A stretch of 6,601 nt of DNA, from positions 1 through 6,601 of the forward strand of contig CAZLZS010000021.1 of assembly GCA_964564105.1 (NCBI GenBank). Direction: 5' to 3'. The stretch comes from JACOZG01 sp964564105. Lineage in GTDB: Bacteria; Patescibacteriota; Minisyncoccia; Phycocordibacterales; JACOZG01. How positions within the stretch are numbered: position 1 is the stretch's first letter; every line of letters begins with the position of its first letter. Made by a program: the position numbers and the translations under genes. The notes under the pieces were generated by a model. That model was not told the DNA's origin. It was given only the letters and a program-made list of their open reading frames with translations, and did not search any database. Positions 1 to 5,633 of this stretch are shown here, piece by piece.

Positions 1-939
1 GGCGATTTGACTGCCGCCGCCGGTGATCAAGATGCCGGCGGGCAAGAGCCCGTTTCGGCCGATTTTTTTCAAATGCCCCTCGATCAGTTCAAACATGTCC
101 GAGAGCCGCGCCTCGATGATCTCGTCGAGTTTTTTCTTTAGGCTCAAAATATTCTCGCTACCCAATTTCAGTCGCTCGGCTTCGTCAAGCGGCACTCGGA
201 GGCCCAAGGCGATGTCGTTCGTCACATCCATCGAACCGATCGGCAAAACCTGGAGGGAAATCGGTAAGCCGTCCTCGTAGACGATGAGGGCGGTGGTTTG
301 GGAACCGATATTAGCTAAAATACAACCTACATTTTTCTGTTGGGTCGTCAGAGTGGGGAGACTGCCGGCGATCGGCGCGGCCACAATATCTTCAATTGTC
401 AGTTTCGCGCTCTCGATCGCTCGGATCAGATTCTCGAGATGTTGCTCCAAGTAGACAATGAAGAGGACGCGGGTCTCCAGTTTGTTGCCGCGCATGCCTT
501 CTGGCCGGCCGAGAACTTTTTTCCCATCTAGCTTGTACCCTAGTGGGATGGTGTGGAGGATCCGGCCGTTGGCGAGATCGGTCACATTGGCCTCGGCGAG
601 TTCCAGCGCGCGGTCGATGTCATTCTCGGTAATTTCCGCGTCCGCGCGCGAAACAATGATCTGGCTCTCGCCGATTTTTGATTCGAGAGTGACGCCGCCG
701 AGCCCGACAAACACTCGCCGGATCCTGGTGCCCGCGGCCCGCTCGGCTTCTTTCAGCGCTTGCTTGATCGCCGCCGCGGCTTCGTCCGCATTAATCACAT
801 AGCCGCGTCGGAGTCCCTTGGACTCGGTTTTAGTCAAGGCTAAAATCCTCGGGCTTTTACTGCCCCGGACTAATTCACAAACGGCGACCCGAACGGTGGC
901 GCTGCCGATGTCGAGCCCGACGACGATCATTCTGCTCAT
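1..939 (-). CDS. ftsA: Cell division protein FtsA, actin-like ATPase (C-terminus cut by window edge)
   Basis: FtsA is the actin-fold protein that tethers FtsZ filaments to the inner face of the membrane at the division site. I read 313 residues without a stop; the remaining C-terminus, including any membrane-targeting helix, lies left of the window. Visible signatures are the phosphate-1 motif near the N-terminus (GLDIGSATVRVAV, residues 8-20), an FtsA-type 1C/SHS2 region (about 40-130), the ILHTIPLGYKLDG stretch (127-139), a phosphate-2 motif (NIGSQTT, 210-216), TNDIALGL (240-247) and the adenosine motif GILITGGGSQ (302-311). These separate it from PilM and MreB. Phosphate-2 normally reads DIGGGTTD; here the first Asp is Asn and the last is Ala. 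The start is ATG at 939 (MSRMIVVG), with ATG at 930 equally possible; neither has a Shine-Dalgarno sequence. The 5' end overlaps ybeY by 65 nt (56 from the second ATG). Family assignment is confident; the start is not. Confidence 0.93.
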   Translation of the reverse strand, partial: MSRMIVVGLDIGSATVRVAVCELVRGSKSPRILALTKTESKGLRRGYVINADEAAAAIKQALKEAERAAGTRIRRVFVGLGGVTLESKIGESQIIVSRADAEITENDIDRALELAEANVTDLANGRILHTIPLGYKLDGKKVLGRPEGMRGNKLETRVLFIVYLEQHLENLIRAIESAKLTIEDIVAAPIAGSLPTLTTQQKNVGCILANIGSQTTALIVYEDGLPISLQVLPIGSMDVTNDIALGLRVPLDEAERLKLGSENILSLKKKLDEIIEARLSDMFELIEGHLKKIGRNGLLPAGILITGGGSQIA

Positions 940-1285
940 GAGTTTGGAAATGTTTAACTAGTTGATTTTCTAGTGACTCCATTTTACTCCCATGGCGGAG
1001 ACCTTTCAAATGCAAGACTCCGTGGATAAAGAGAAAGCGAAGATAATTAGTGGAGCGTTGGCCGAGATTCAAAAAAATTTCTCCCGAGTTTTGATCAAGA
1101 GGAAAACTTAAAACATTAGTTGGTCTATCTCGATCGCGCCAGCGGCGGTTGATGGTACGCGAGCGGCGGTCACCAACGAGCACCAGACTTAATTCGTAGT
1201 TTGTTCCGAGCACTCGTTTGGCTATCGCTCGGAAGGGGATCGCCGGCGCCGACTGCCTAGTAAGATTTTTTATAGCCAGCTTCAT
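875..1285 (-). CDS. ybeY: Endoribonuclease YbeY, rRNA maturation factor
   Basis: YbeY is a zinc-dependent single-strand endoribonuclease that acts in 16S rRNA 3'-end maturation and ribosome quality control. The 136-aa product carries the family core INRRWRDRDRPTNVLSFP (residues 45-62), then GEI (68-70), then the metal-binding motif HGVLHLKGLRH (88-98). All three metal-ligand histidines, H88, H92 and H98, are present in H-x3-H-x5-H spacing, although the usual GYDH reads GLRH. The ATG at 1285 lies inside rpsU (29-nt overlap) and is preferred because the N-terminus (MKLAIKNLT) matches the usual first strand. The C-terminus is odd: after the expected final helix (about residue 116) an Arg-rich tail, NDRRRARHRQRHRSGRRL, is read entirely from DNA that also encodes the FtsA N-terminus in another frame. 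Expression is probably coupled to rpsU upstream. The identification is secure; whether the tail is functional is unknown. Confidence 0.93.
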   Translation of the reverse strand: MKLAIKNLTRQSAPAIPFRAIAKRVLGTNYELSLVLVGDRRSRTINRRWRDRDRPTNVLSFPLDQNSGEIFLNLGQRSTNYLRFLFIHGVLHLKGLRHGSKMESLENQLVKHFQTHEQNDRRRARHRQRHRSGRRL

Positions 1286-1508
1286 TCAAAAGGCCGAGTT
1301 TGCGTAGCCGTTCGACGGCGGTGCGGCGCGCCAACCGCTTCAAGGCCTGCTGCTTCTTTTTATAGGGCGAGAGGGGTCGTTCAGTGTAGCGGCCGGCTTT
1401 AGCGCGCCGCAGGACGCCCGCGCCCTGAAGGCGTCGGCTGAAACGTTTGATCAAACTCAAATTTGATTCAGTGGCTGATTCCTTTTGCACCGTGACGGTA
1501 TTGATCAT
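1257..1508 (-). CDS. rpsU: 30S ribosomal protein bS21
   Basis: bS21 is a small basic protein of the 30S platform, near the 16S anti-Shine-Dalgarno end, and helps translation initiation. The 83-aa product shows the family pattern: a short N-terminal strand with VQKESATESNLSLIKRF (residues 7-23), a GAGVLRRAKAGRYTERP segment (29-45), then a Lys/Arg-rich helix with KKKQQALKRLARR (50-62). It is somewhat longer than the 71-aa E. coli protein because of a C-terminal extension ending in GYKKSY. The ATG at 1508 is 24 nt after the stop of the upstream anchored-protein gene and has no Shine-Dalgarno sequence. A possible -10 box, TATACT, ends 12 nt before it, so a separate, almost leaderless transcript is possible. 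Its 3' end overlaps ybeY by 29 nt, keeping two ribosome-assembly genes together. Confidence 0.93.
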   Translation of the reverse strand: MINTVTVQKESATESNLSLIKRFSRRLQGAGVLRRAKAGRYTERPLSPYKKKQQALKRLARRTAVERLRKLGLLNEAGYKKSY

Positions 1509-1520
1509 GGCCGGTATGCT

Positions 1521-1526
1521 AGTATA
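1521..1526 (-). promoter_or_regulatory. Possible -10 box for rpsU
   Basis: On the minus strand the sequence TTTATACTA places TATACT (5 of 6 to the TATAAT consensus) 12 nt upstream of the rpsU ATG. The same TTTATACTA string precedes lepB at almost the same distance (13 nt). No convincing -35 box is visible at 16-18 nt spacing. If used, the 5' untranslated region would be only about 6 nt. This is inference from sequence pattern. Confidence 0.35.
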
Positions 1527-1532
1527 AATTCA

Positions 1533-2084
1533 TTATTTCGTAAACCGAAAGGTGGAGAGAATTAAATCAAGCAAATTACCTTTCTCGTTTTGCCAGATTG
1601 TTATTGTTCCTTTGGGACCCTGGACCACAAAAGCTTTGTATGGCGGATTTAAGTTGCCAACCTTGCCTGAAATTTCATCAGCTTTGTATCCGGCAAAGGT
1701 GGTGGGTTTCTGATTCGAAGTTTCTAAACCAACAGGTTCTCCTGCGATAATTGAAAGAAGAATTGGTCCGTCCCCACCAAATATTTTTTTCTCATCCTCA
1801 GCTATTATTACCTTCTCGCTTTGCATATCGGCCGAGATTAATCTTTTATTCTGACCTAAAGCTGAAAAAACAGTATGACTTGCTGGATACTTAAATTCAA
1901 ACCAATATTTCTCGTTGCGATAAGTTTTCCAAGAGTTAATCTCGTTCACTTGTTCGTCAGTATAGATAACCAGCGGAGGAGTTTTATTATTCTCCTTTTT
2001 CCACACCCAATACCCGCCGCCGAGGATTAAAACGACGATGACAATTAAAGCGATACTCGAGAAACCATTCTTGTTTGGGTTCAT
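1533..2084 (-). CDS. Membrane-anchored exported protein, PsbP-like pattern, paralog of the 4468-5100 gene
   Basis: Function unknown. The 183-aa product begins with a short polar stretch (MNPNKNGF), a single hydrophobic segment (about residues 8-28) and a Lys-rich linker, then an extracellular-type globular part. It is probably anchored by its uncleaved N-terminus with the body outside the cell. The globular part opens with SWKTYRNEKYWFEFKYP (51-67) and ends with LILSTFRFTK. This 'WKxYxNxKYxFEFxYP ... ILSTFxF' layout recurs in small surface proteins of CPR bacteria and resembles PsbP-type domains; the assignment is from memory of the pattern. The NGF just before the hydrophobic segment resembles a prepilin cleavage site but lacks Glu at +5. 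The start, 4 nt after hicA, has no Shine-Dalgarno sequence. It is more AT-rich than the rpsU, ybeY and ftsA genes downstream. The 3' end shares a 19-nt identical string with its paralog. Confidence 0.8.
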   Translation of the reverse strand: MNPNKNGFSSIALIVIVVLILGGGYWVWKKENNKTPPLVIYTDEQVNEINSWKTYRNEKYWFEFKYPASHTVFSALGQNKRLISADMQSEKVIIAEDEKKIFGGDGPILLSIIAGEPVGLETSNQKPTTFAGYKADEISGKVGNLNPPYKAFVVQGPKGTITIWQNEKGNLLDLILSTFRFTK

Positions 2085-2088
2085 ATTT

Positions 2089-2316
2089 TTAAAGTTGTTT
2101 TATAAATTGCCCTCGTGTTATACCGGTCTGTTTAATAATGTTATGTAAGGTACCTGGCGGCACATCACGACCATCATGAATGGGCACAACTACTCGTTGT
2201 CTATCTTTTACTAACACCAGATGACTACCCTTCTTTCTTTTGGGGAAGAAACCGAGTTTCAATAGAATCCTGACTAATTTGTCGGTGGTTAATACCGGTA
2301 ATTTACCTTGCGACAT
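2089..2316 (-). CDS. hicA: HicA-type mRNA interferase toxin (YcfA family)
   Basis: HicA toxins have a double-stranded-RNA-binding-domain-like fold and cleave mRNA, stopping translation until neutralised by HicB. The 75-aa product matches the family along its length: LTTDKLVRILLKLGF (residues 9-23), then KKGSHLVLVK (28-37) holding the catalytic-type histidine H32, then VVVPIHDGRDVPPGTLHNIIKQTGI (42-66), the usual strand followed by the 'P-x-GTL-x-x-I' helix. No key residue is missing, so the toxin is probably active. The ATG at 2316 lies inside the end of hicB (14-nt overlap), so toxin synthesis is likely coupled to antitoxin translation. Its stop is 4 nt before the anchored-protein gene. AT-rich composition (22 G+C of 60 in 2221-2280) suggests acquisition by transfer. 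Confidence 0.92.
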   Translation of the reverse strand: MSQGKLPVLTTDKLVRILLKLGFFPKRKKGSHLVLVKDRQRVVVPIHDGRDVPPGTLHNIIKQTGITRGQFIKQL

Positions 2317-2617
2317 TGACTGGACGTATTAACTGTTCGAAACCAGCACGAACTTGATAATCAATGCCAACGGTAATCTCCTCAGATCGGACTTCTCGTG
2401 GCAAACGAACCTTTCTGTCTTTTGGAATCGGTGCGTTATCATCAACCAATGATTCTAAATACAATTCAATCGCCTCCCTGATATTATAGTGAGCTTCCGC
2501 CAGACTGCCGCCAAAAGAAAAACAGCCAGGCAAGGCCGGCACAAAAACAGTGTAATAATCACTAAATCTAGTGTCTTTCTCTGGTTTAAAAACCGCGGTG
2601 AATTTATAAACCTTCAT
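2303..2617 (-). CDS. hicB: HicB-type antitoxin
   Basis: HicB binds and blocks the HicA RNase. The 104-aa product has the partial RNase-H-like HicB core: YYTVFVPALPGCFSFGGSLAEA (residues 21-42), with the typical 'PxLPGCxSxGxSLxEA' signature, then an amphipathic helix NIREAIELYLESL (45-57) and a DNAPIPKD loop (60-67). The C-terminal part (about 75-104) is short and I see no clear helix-turn-helix or ribbon-helix-helix, so DNA-binding autoregulation, common in longer HicB proteins, may be weak or absent. The antitoxin gene comes first and overlaps hicA by 14 nt. It starts 10 nt after the hisS stop, so it can be transcribed with hisS; an AT-rich CATATAGATT before the ATG might add a local promoter. 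No Shine-Dalgarno sequence is seen. Confidence 0.92.
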   Translation of the reverse strand: MKVYKFTAVFKPEKDTRFSDYYTVFVPALPGCFSFGGSLAEAHYNIREAIELYLESLVDDNAPIPKDRKVRLPREVRSEEITVGIDYQVRAGFEQLIRPVNVAR

Positions 2618-2627
2618 AATCTATATG

Positions 2628-3932
2628 CTAGCACTTTTCCAGATATTCCGCCAGCTTGTTGAGTTTGACGGTGGCCTGCGAGCGGGTGTTCATGTCGCGG
2701 ACAATCACCGTGCCGTCAATTACTTCTTTCTGGCCGAGGATGATCGTGTAAGGGATTTTCATTTTCTCGGCGATGGCCAGTTGGGCCGAAAGGGAATCTT
2801 TGGACAGCGAATGGGAGAGGGGCACGCGCGCTCGGCGGAGAATCTCGATCACCTGCAAACTGTGCATTTTCGCTTCCAAACTTAATTGAATGAAGAAGAC
2901 TCTCGGTTTTTTAAGCAGACGCGGGGTCAAACGGGCGAATTTCGGCGACTGGATGACGCGCTCTAGACCGATGGCGGCGCCGACAGCCGGCGCCGCTTTC
3001 TTGGCGCCCAAGGCGCGCGCCAGGTAATCGTAGCGCCCGCCGCCGGCTAAAGATAGGGACAGGCCACTCGCCCCGTCACCTATTGGCTCACTAACTTCAA
3101 AGACTGTCCGGGTGTAATAATCTAAACCGCGAACCAGATTGTTGTTGATCGTGTAGCTGATTTCCATCGCTTCCAGATACTCCAGTACTTCTTTAAGGTG
3201 CTGTTTACAGGCATGACAGAGGAAGCTGATGGCGCTGGGCGCTCCGGCCTTCACTTCTTGACACTTGGGATTTTTGCAATCAAGGAGACGCAAGGGATTA
3301 GTTTTGAGACGTTCGCGACAGTCGGTGCAGATATGACGAGCTTGTTTCTTATAGTAATTAGCCAGTTCGCGCCGGAAAATCGGGCGGCAGTCGCGATCAC
3401 CGAGGCTGTTTATTTCGACCGCGAGCTGATTCAACCCCGCTTCTTTTAAAATGATTAAGACCAGGCGGATTACCAGAGCATCGGCGATGCTCTTCCCGGT
3501 GCCGATGATCTCGAGATCAAACTGGTGGAATTCTCGAAAGCGGCCGCGCTGGGGGCTGTCGTGACGGAAGAACGGCCCGGCGGTATAGAACATCACTGGC
3601 TGGGGTTCGGCCTGGAGACCGTGTTCAAAGTAAGCGCGCATGATTGGCGCGGTGGCTTCGGGCCGCAGAGCCAACCGGTCGCCGCCGCGGGTCCTCAAGG
3701 TATAGAGTTCTTTTTCGACAATGTCGGTGTATTGGCCTACGCCTTGACGGAAAAGTCTCTCATCTTCAAGGATGGGCGTGGCGATCGGCCGAAAACCGTA
3801 GTAAATGGCCACCTCCGAGGCCTTCTCGACCAGGCCCTGGAGAAGATAGTAGTCATCGCCGATGAGATCCCGCAGGCCTTTGGCGGTTTGCAGTTTGAAA
3901 TCGTTTTTTTTTCGATTGTCACTCGGGTTCAT
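2628..3932 (-). CDS. hisS: Histidyl-tRNA synthetase
   Basis: HisRS attaches histidine to tRNA-His in the cytoplasm. The 434-aa length is normal. Class II signatures are in order: motif-1 region GFRPIATPILEDERLF (residues 46-61), TLRTRGGDRLALRPEATAP (78-96), motif 2 FFRHDSPQRGRFREFHQFDLE (121-141), the HisRS-specific motif LVRGLDYYTRTVFEV (266-280), GGGRYD (297-302) and motif 3 GAAIGLERV (318-326). A C-terminal anticodon-binding domain follows (about 343-434). The insertion domain holds six cysteines: CTDC (202-205), C219 and C224 in DCKNPKC, and CHAC (239-242), with NPLRLLDCK conserved; these could form a metal site. The N-terminus overlaps the end of lepB by 14 nt; the ATG at 3932 has no Shine-Dalgarno sequence. 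It is transcribed ahead of hicBA. Identification is very firm. Confidence 0.97.
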   Translation of the reverse strand: MNPSDNRKKNDFKLQTAKGLRDLIGDDYYLLQGLVEKASEVAIYYGFRPIATPILEDERLFRQGVGQYTDIVEKELYTLRTRGGDRLALRPEATAPIMRAYFEHGLQAEPQPVMFYTAGPFFRHDSPQRGRFREFHQFDLEIIGTGKSIADALVIRLVLIILKEAGLNQLAVEINSLGDRDCRPIFRRELANYYKKQARHICTDCRERLKTNPLRLLDCKNPKCQEVKAGAPSAISFLCHACKQHLKEVLEYLEAMEISYTINNNLVRGLDYYTRTVFEVSEPIGDGASGLSLSLAGGGRYDYLARALGAKKAAPAVGAAIGLERVIQSPKFARLTPRLLKKPRVFFIQLSLEAKMHSLQVIEILRRARVPLSHSLSKDSLSAQLAIAEKMKIPYTIILGQKEVIDGTVIVRDMNTRSQATVKLNKLAEYLEKC

Positions 3933-4401
3933 TTTGGCTATTGGCAGTGGGCAGGAAAGCGAGGCGATTGAACGGAAAAAGCCGGAGGAAGACGCGTCCC
4001 CTGATTAATTGTTCCGGCACTGGTCCCCAGGCGCGGGAGTCCAGACTCTGGTTGCGATTATCACCCAGAACAAAGTATTCGTCAGCTTTCAGTTGATAGG
4101 CGCGGTCTTGAATTGAGACGGTCTCGCCCGGCAGATTGATCACCCGCTTGATGAAAAATTTTGAGGGATCTTTGGGGTAGCGGAAAACGATCACCTCGCC
4201 GCGCTGGGGCGGACGGAAAAGATAAGACAGTTCATCAATGATCAAGTACTCCCCGTCGTCGAAAGACGGAGTCATTGACAGACCGGAAACGATGAAGGGT
4301 TGAGCGACATAGGTGCGGATGGGCACAACGATGAGCAAAGTCACCAAAACAAAACGGATAATCTCCCACCAGGTGTTTTTCCGCCTTGGCTTTTCTGCCA
4401 T
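3919..4401 (-). CDS. lepB: Signal peptidase I (compact form)
   Basis: Signal peptidase I removes signal peptides from exported proteins at the outer face of the cytoplasmic membrane. The 160-aa product has one N-terminal membrane segment (about residues 12-32), then box B SGLSMTPSF with the nucleophile S42, box C GEVIVFRYP (69-77), box D KFFIKRVINLPGE with general base K85, and box E GDNRNQSLDSRAWG (113-126). All catalytic residues are present. It is short because the stretch between box D and box E, usually holding the 'NG...EPY' segment, is cut to about 20 residues. The tail RLFPFNRLAFLP is typical. It is first in the minus-strand cluster, overlaps hisS by 14 nt, and has a -10-like TATACT 13 nt before its ATG. 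No Shine-Dalgarno sequence is present. Confidence 0.95.
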   Translation of the reverse strand: MAEKPRRKNTWWEIIRFVLVTLLIVVPIRTYVAQPFIVSGLSMTPSFDDGEYLIIDELSYLFRPPQRGEVIVFRYPKDPSKFFIKRVINLPGETVSIQDRAYQLKADEYFVLGDNRNQSLDSRAWGPVPEQLIRGRVFLRLFPFNRLAFLPTANSQNEPE

Positions 4402-4414
4402 ATCGGTTTAGTGT

Positions 4415-4420
4415 AGTATA
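4415..4420 (-). promoter_or_regulatory. Possible -10 box for the lepB-hisS-hicBA-... cluster
   Basis: Minus-strand TATACT (in TTATTTATACTAC) sits 13 nt upstream of the lepB ATG, the only upstream space available in this 66-nt divergent region. No good -35 hexamer is seen at 16-18 nt. The transcript would carry only about 6-7 untranslated nucleotides. The match in sequence and distance to the rpsU candidate strengthens it slightly. Confidence 0.4.
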
Positions 4421-4429
4421 AATAACTGA

Positions 4430-4459
4430 ATGACTCAAGTTTTGAAACCGTGGTAATAT
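4430..4459 (+). promoter_or_regulatory. Possible promoter for the anchored protein-pth pair
   Basis: ATGACT (4430-4435, partial match to TTGACA) and TAATAT (4454-4459) are separated by 18 nt. The predicted start of transcription falls around 4466, within 2-3 nt of the ATG at 4468, so the message may be leaderless. An AAAGG at 4460-4464 is only 3 nt from the ATG, too close for a normal ribosome binding site. It overlaps the region that must also hold the divergent lepB promoter. Confidence 0.4.
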
Positions 4460-4467
4460 AAAGGCAT

Positions 4468-5100
4468 ATGAAAAATAAACAAGGTTTCTCGACTTTAGTT
4501 CTCATTATTATTTTAGCGGCTCTGGCCCTCGGCGGCGAGTATGCCGCCTGGAAAAATCGATCCTCGACGCCAATTGGGGGAAGTCCGACTTCCCCAGATG
4601 TTGACTCTTTTACCACCGCCCCTGCCCCGACTACCGACCTCGACACCACTGGCTGGAAAACTTATCGTGACGATAGTTTCGGGTTTGAAGTAGAATATCC
4701 GTCAGATTGGGATAGTACAACTTATCCTCCGAGTAATGAGAATTATACGACATATTTACATGATGCAAATTATACCGGATTTAGAATAACTGCGGCAAAA
4801 GTTTCTGGTACACAGACTATGGAACAGATGTTGGCTAATGGGGATAGAATGATCGGTAGTCAAAATCCGCCATCCAAGAAAGTTTTAAGTACTAAGAAAA
4901 TTCAAGTCGCAGGATTATCGGCTATTCAACGAGTGGAAGAATCATATGCTTTTGGTTTTACGACGATAGCCACTTATTTTATCAAGGATAAAATTGCTTA
5001 TTCCCTTTCTTTACATAAACCTAACTCCTCCGGCCGTTATACAGAAAAAGAACAAAGGATCTATGGCTTAATCCTCCCCACCTTTCGGTTTACGAAGTGA
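4468..5100 (+). CDS. Membrane-anchored exported protein, PsbP-like pattern, paralog of the 1533-2084 gene
   Basis: Function unknown. The 210-aa product starts MKNKQGF, followed by a hydrophobic segment (about residues 7-27), then a long Ser/Thr/Pro-rich linker (about 31-61) and a globular part beginning GWKTYRDDSFGFEVEYPSDW (62-81) and ending LILPTFRFTK. The layout and both end motifs match the 183-aa protein at 1533-2084, so the two are paralogs with a longer linker here. The N-terminal anchor and low-complexity linker indicate that the body is displayed outside the membrane. QGF resembles a prepilin processing site but Glu at +5 is absent. G+C drops sharply within the gene (18 of 60 in 4741-4800), unlike its N-terminal part. 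The stop TGA overlaps the ATG of pth (TGATG), implying translational coupling. It is divergent from lepB. Confidence 0.82.
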   Translation: MKNKQGFSTLVLIIILAALALGGEYAAWKNRSSTPIGGSPTSPDVDSFTTAPAPTTDLDTTGWKTYRDDSFGFEVEYPSDWDSTTYPPSNENYTTYLHDANYTGFRITAAKVSGTQTMEQMLANGDRMIGSQNPPSKKVLSTKKIQVAGLSAIQRVEESYAFGFTTIATYFIKDKIAYSLSLHKPNSSGRYTEKEQRIYGLILPTFRFTK

Positions 5101-5633
5101 TGTCTAAAATAGTAATTTTCGGTCTGGGCAATCCGGGCGCGGAGTATGAAAAGACGCGGCATAATATTGGCGCGCGGGTACTCGCGGCGTTCCGGCAGAA
5201 AACGAAAAATCGGCAGTTAATTTTTCTCGCGCCGGCCACTTATATGAATAAATCAGGCGAGGTGGCGGCGAAAGTTATTAAGACTAAGAAAGCGGCGGCC
5301 AATTCGATTGTTATCCATGACGATTTGGATTTGCCGCTGGGCAAATTCAAAATCTCTTTCGGCCGTGGGTCCGGCGGTCACCGCGGTGTGGAGTCAATCA
5401 TCAAGAAATTGAAAACTAAAGATTTTGTCCGTTTGCGAGTCGGCATCGCGCCGTCCACGCCGTCCGGTAAATTAAAGAAACCAGCCGGGGAAAAAGCAGT
5501 CGTGGATTTTATCTTGGGTAAATTTACGCCGAGAGAAGAACTCAAACTCAAAAAACTGACGCCAAAATTGCTCGAAGCGCTGGAGGTCTTAACGCACGCC
5601 GGCCGCGACGCGGCTATGAGCCGGTTCAATTGA
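5100..5633 (+). CDS. pth: Peptidyl-tRNA hydrolase
   Basis: Pth releases tRNA from prematurely dropped peptidyl-tRNA by cutting the ester bond. The start chosen is ATG 5100, which overlaps the upstream TGA by one base; a GTG lies one codon earlier (5097). The 177-aa product has GLGNPGAEYEKTRHNIG (residues 8-24) with N11 and catalytic H21, PATYMNKSG (45-53) with N50, IHDDLDLPLGK (72-82) with D74, GSGGHRGVESI (90-100), RLRVGIAP (111-118) and the usual ending AMSRFN. Two oddities: the stretch between TRHNIG and PATYMN is about 15-20 residues shorter than in typical Pth, and the normal GGHNG reads GGHRG, replacing the Asn equivalent to E. coli N114 by Arg. The other catalytic residues are intact, so activity is expected. 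It is cotranscribed with the anchored-protein gene. Confidence 0.95.
   Translation: MSKIVIFGLGNPGAEYEKTRHNIGARVLAAFRQKTKNRQLIFLAPATYMNKSGEVAAKVIKTKKAAANSIVIHDDLDLPLGKFKISFGRGSGGHRGVESIIKKLKTKDFVRLRVGIAPSTPSGKLKKPAGEKAVVDFILGKFTPREELKLKKLTPKLLEALEVLTHAGRDAAMSRFN

Noticed and set aside
23..802. Three plus-strand open frames (23-280, 340-531, 458-802)
   Set aside because: They lie opposite ftsA, whose minus-strand frame is continuous and conserved over all 313 visible residues.
2625..2885. Plus-strand open frame of 86 codons
   Set aside because: Antisense to the HisRS anticodon-binding domain.
3198..3971. Plus-strand open frames of 73-148 codons opposite hisS (3198-3449, 3525-3971, 3644-3865)
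   Set aside because: They are antisense shadows of a fully conserved hisS; their translations match no family and have the composition expected of an opposite-strand reading.
4235..4649. Minus-strand open frames of 67 and 102 codons at 4235-4438 and 4341-4649
   Set aside because: They overlap lepB out of frame and run antisense to the 4468-5100 gene; no family features.
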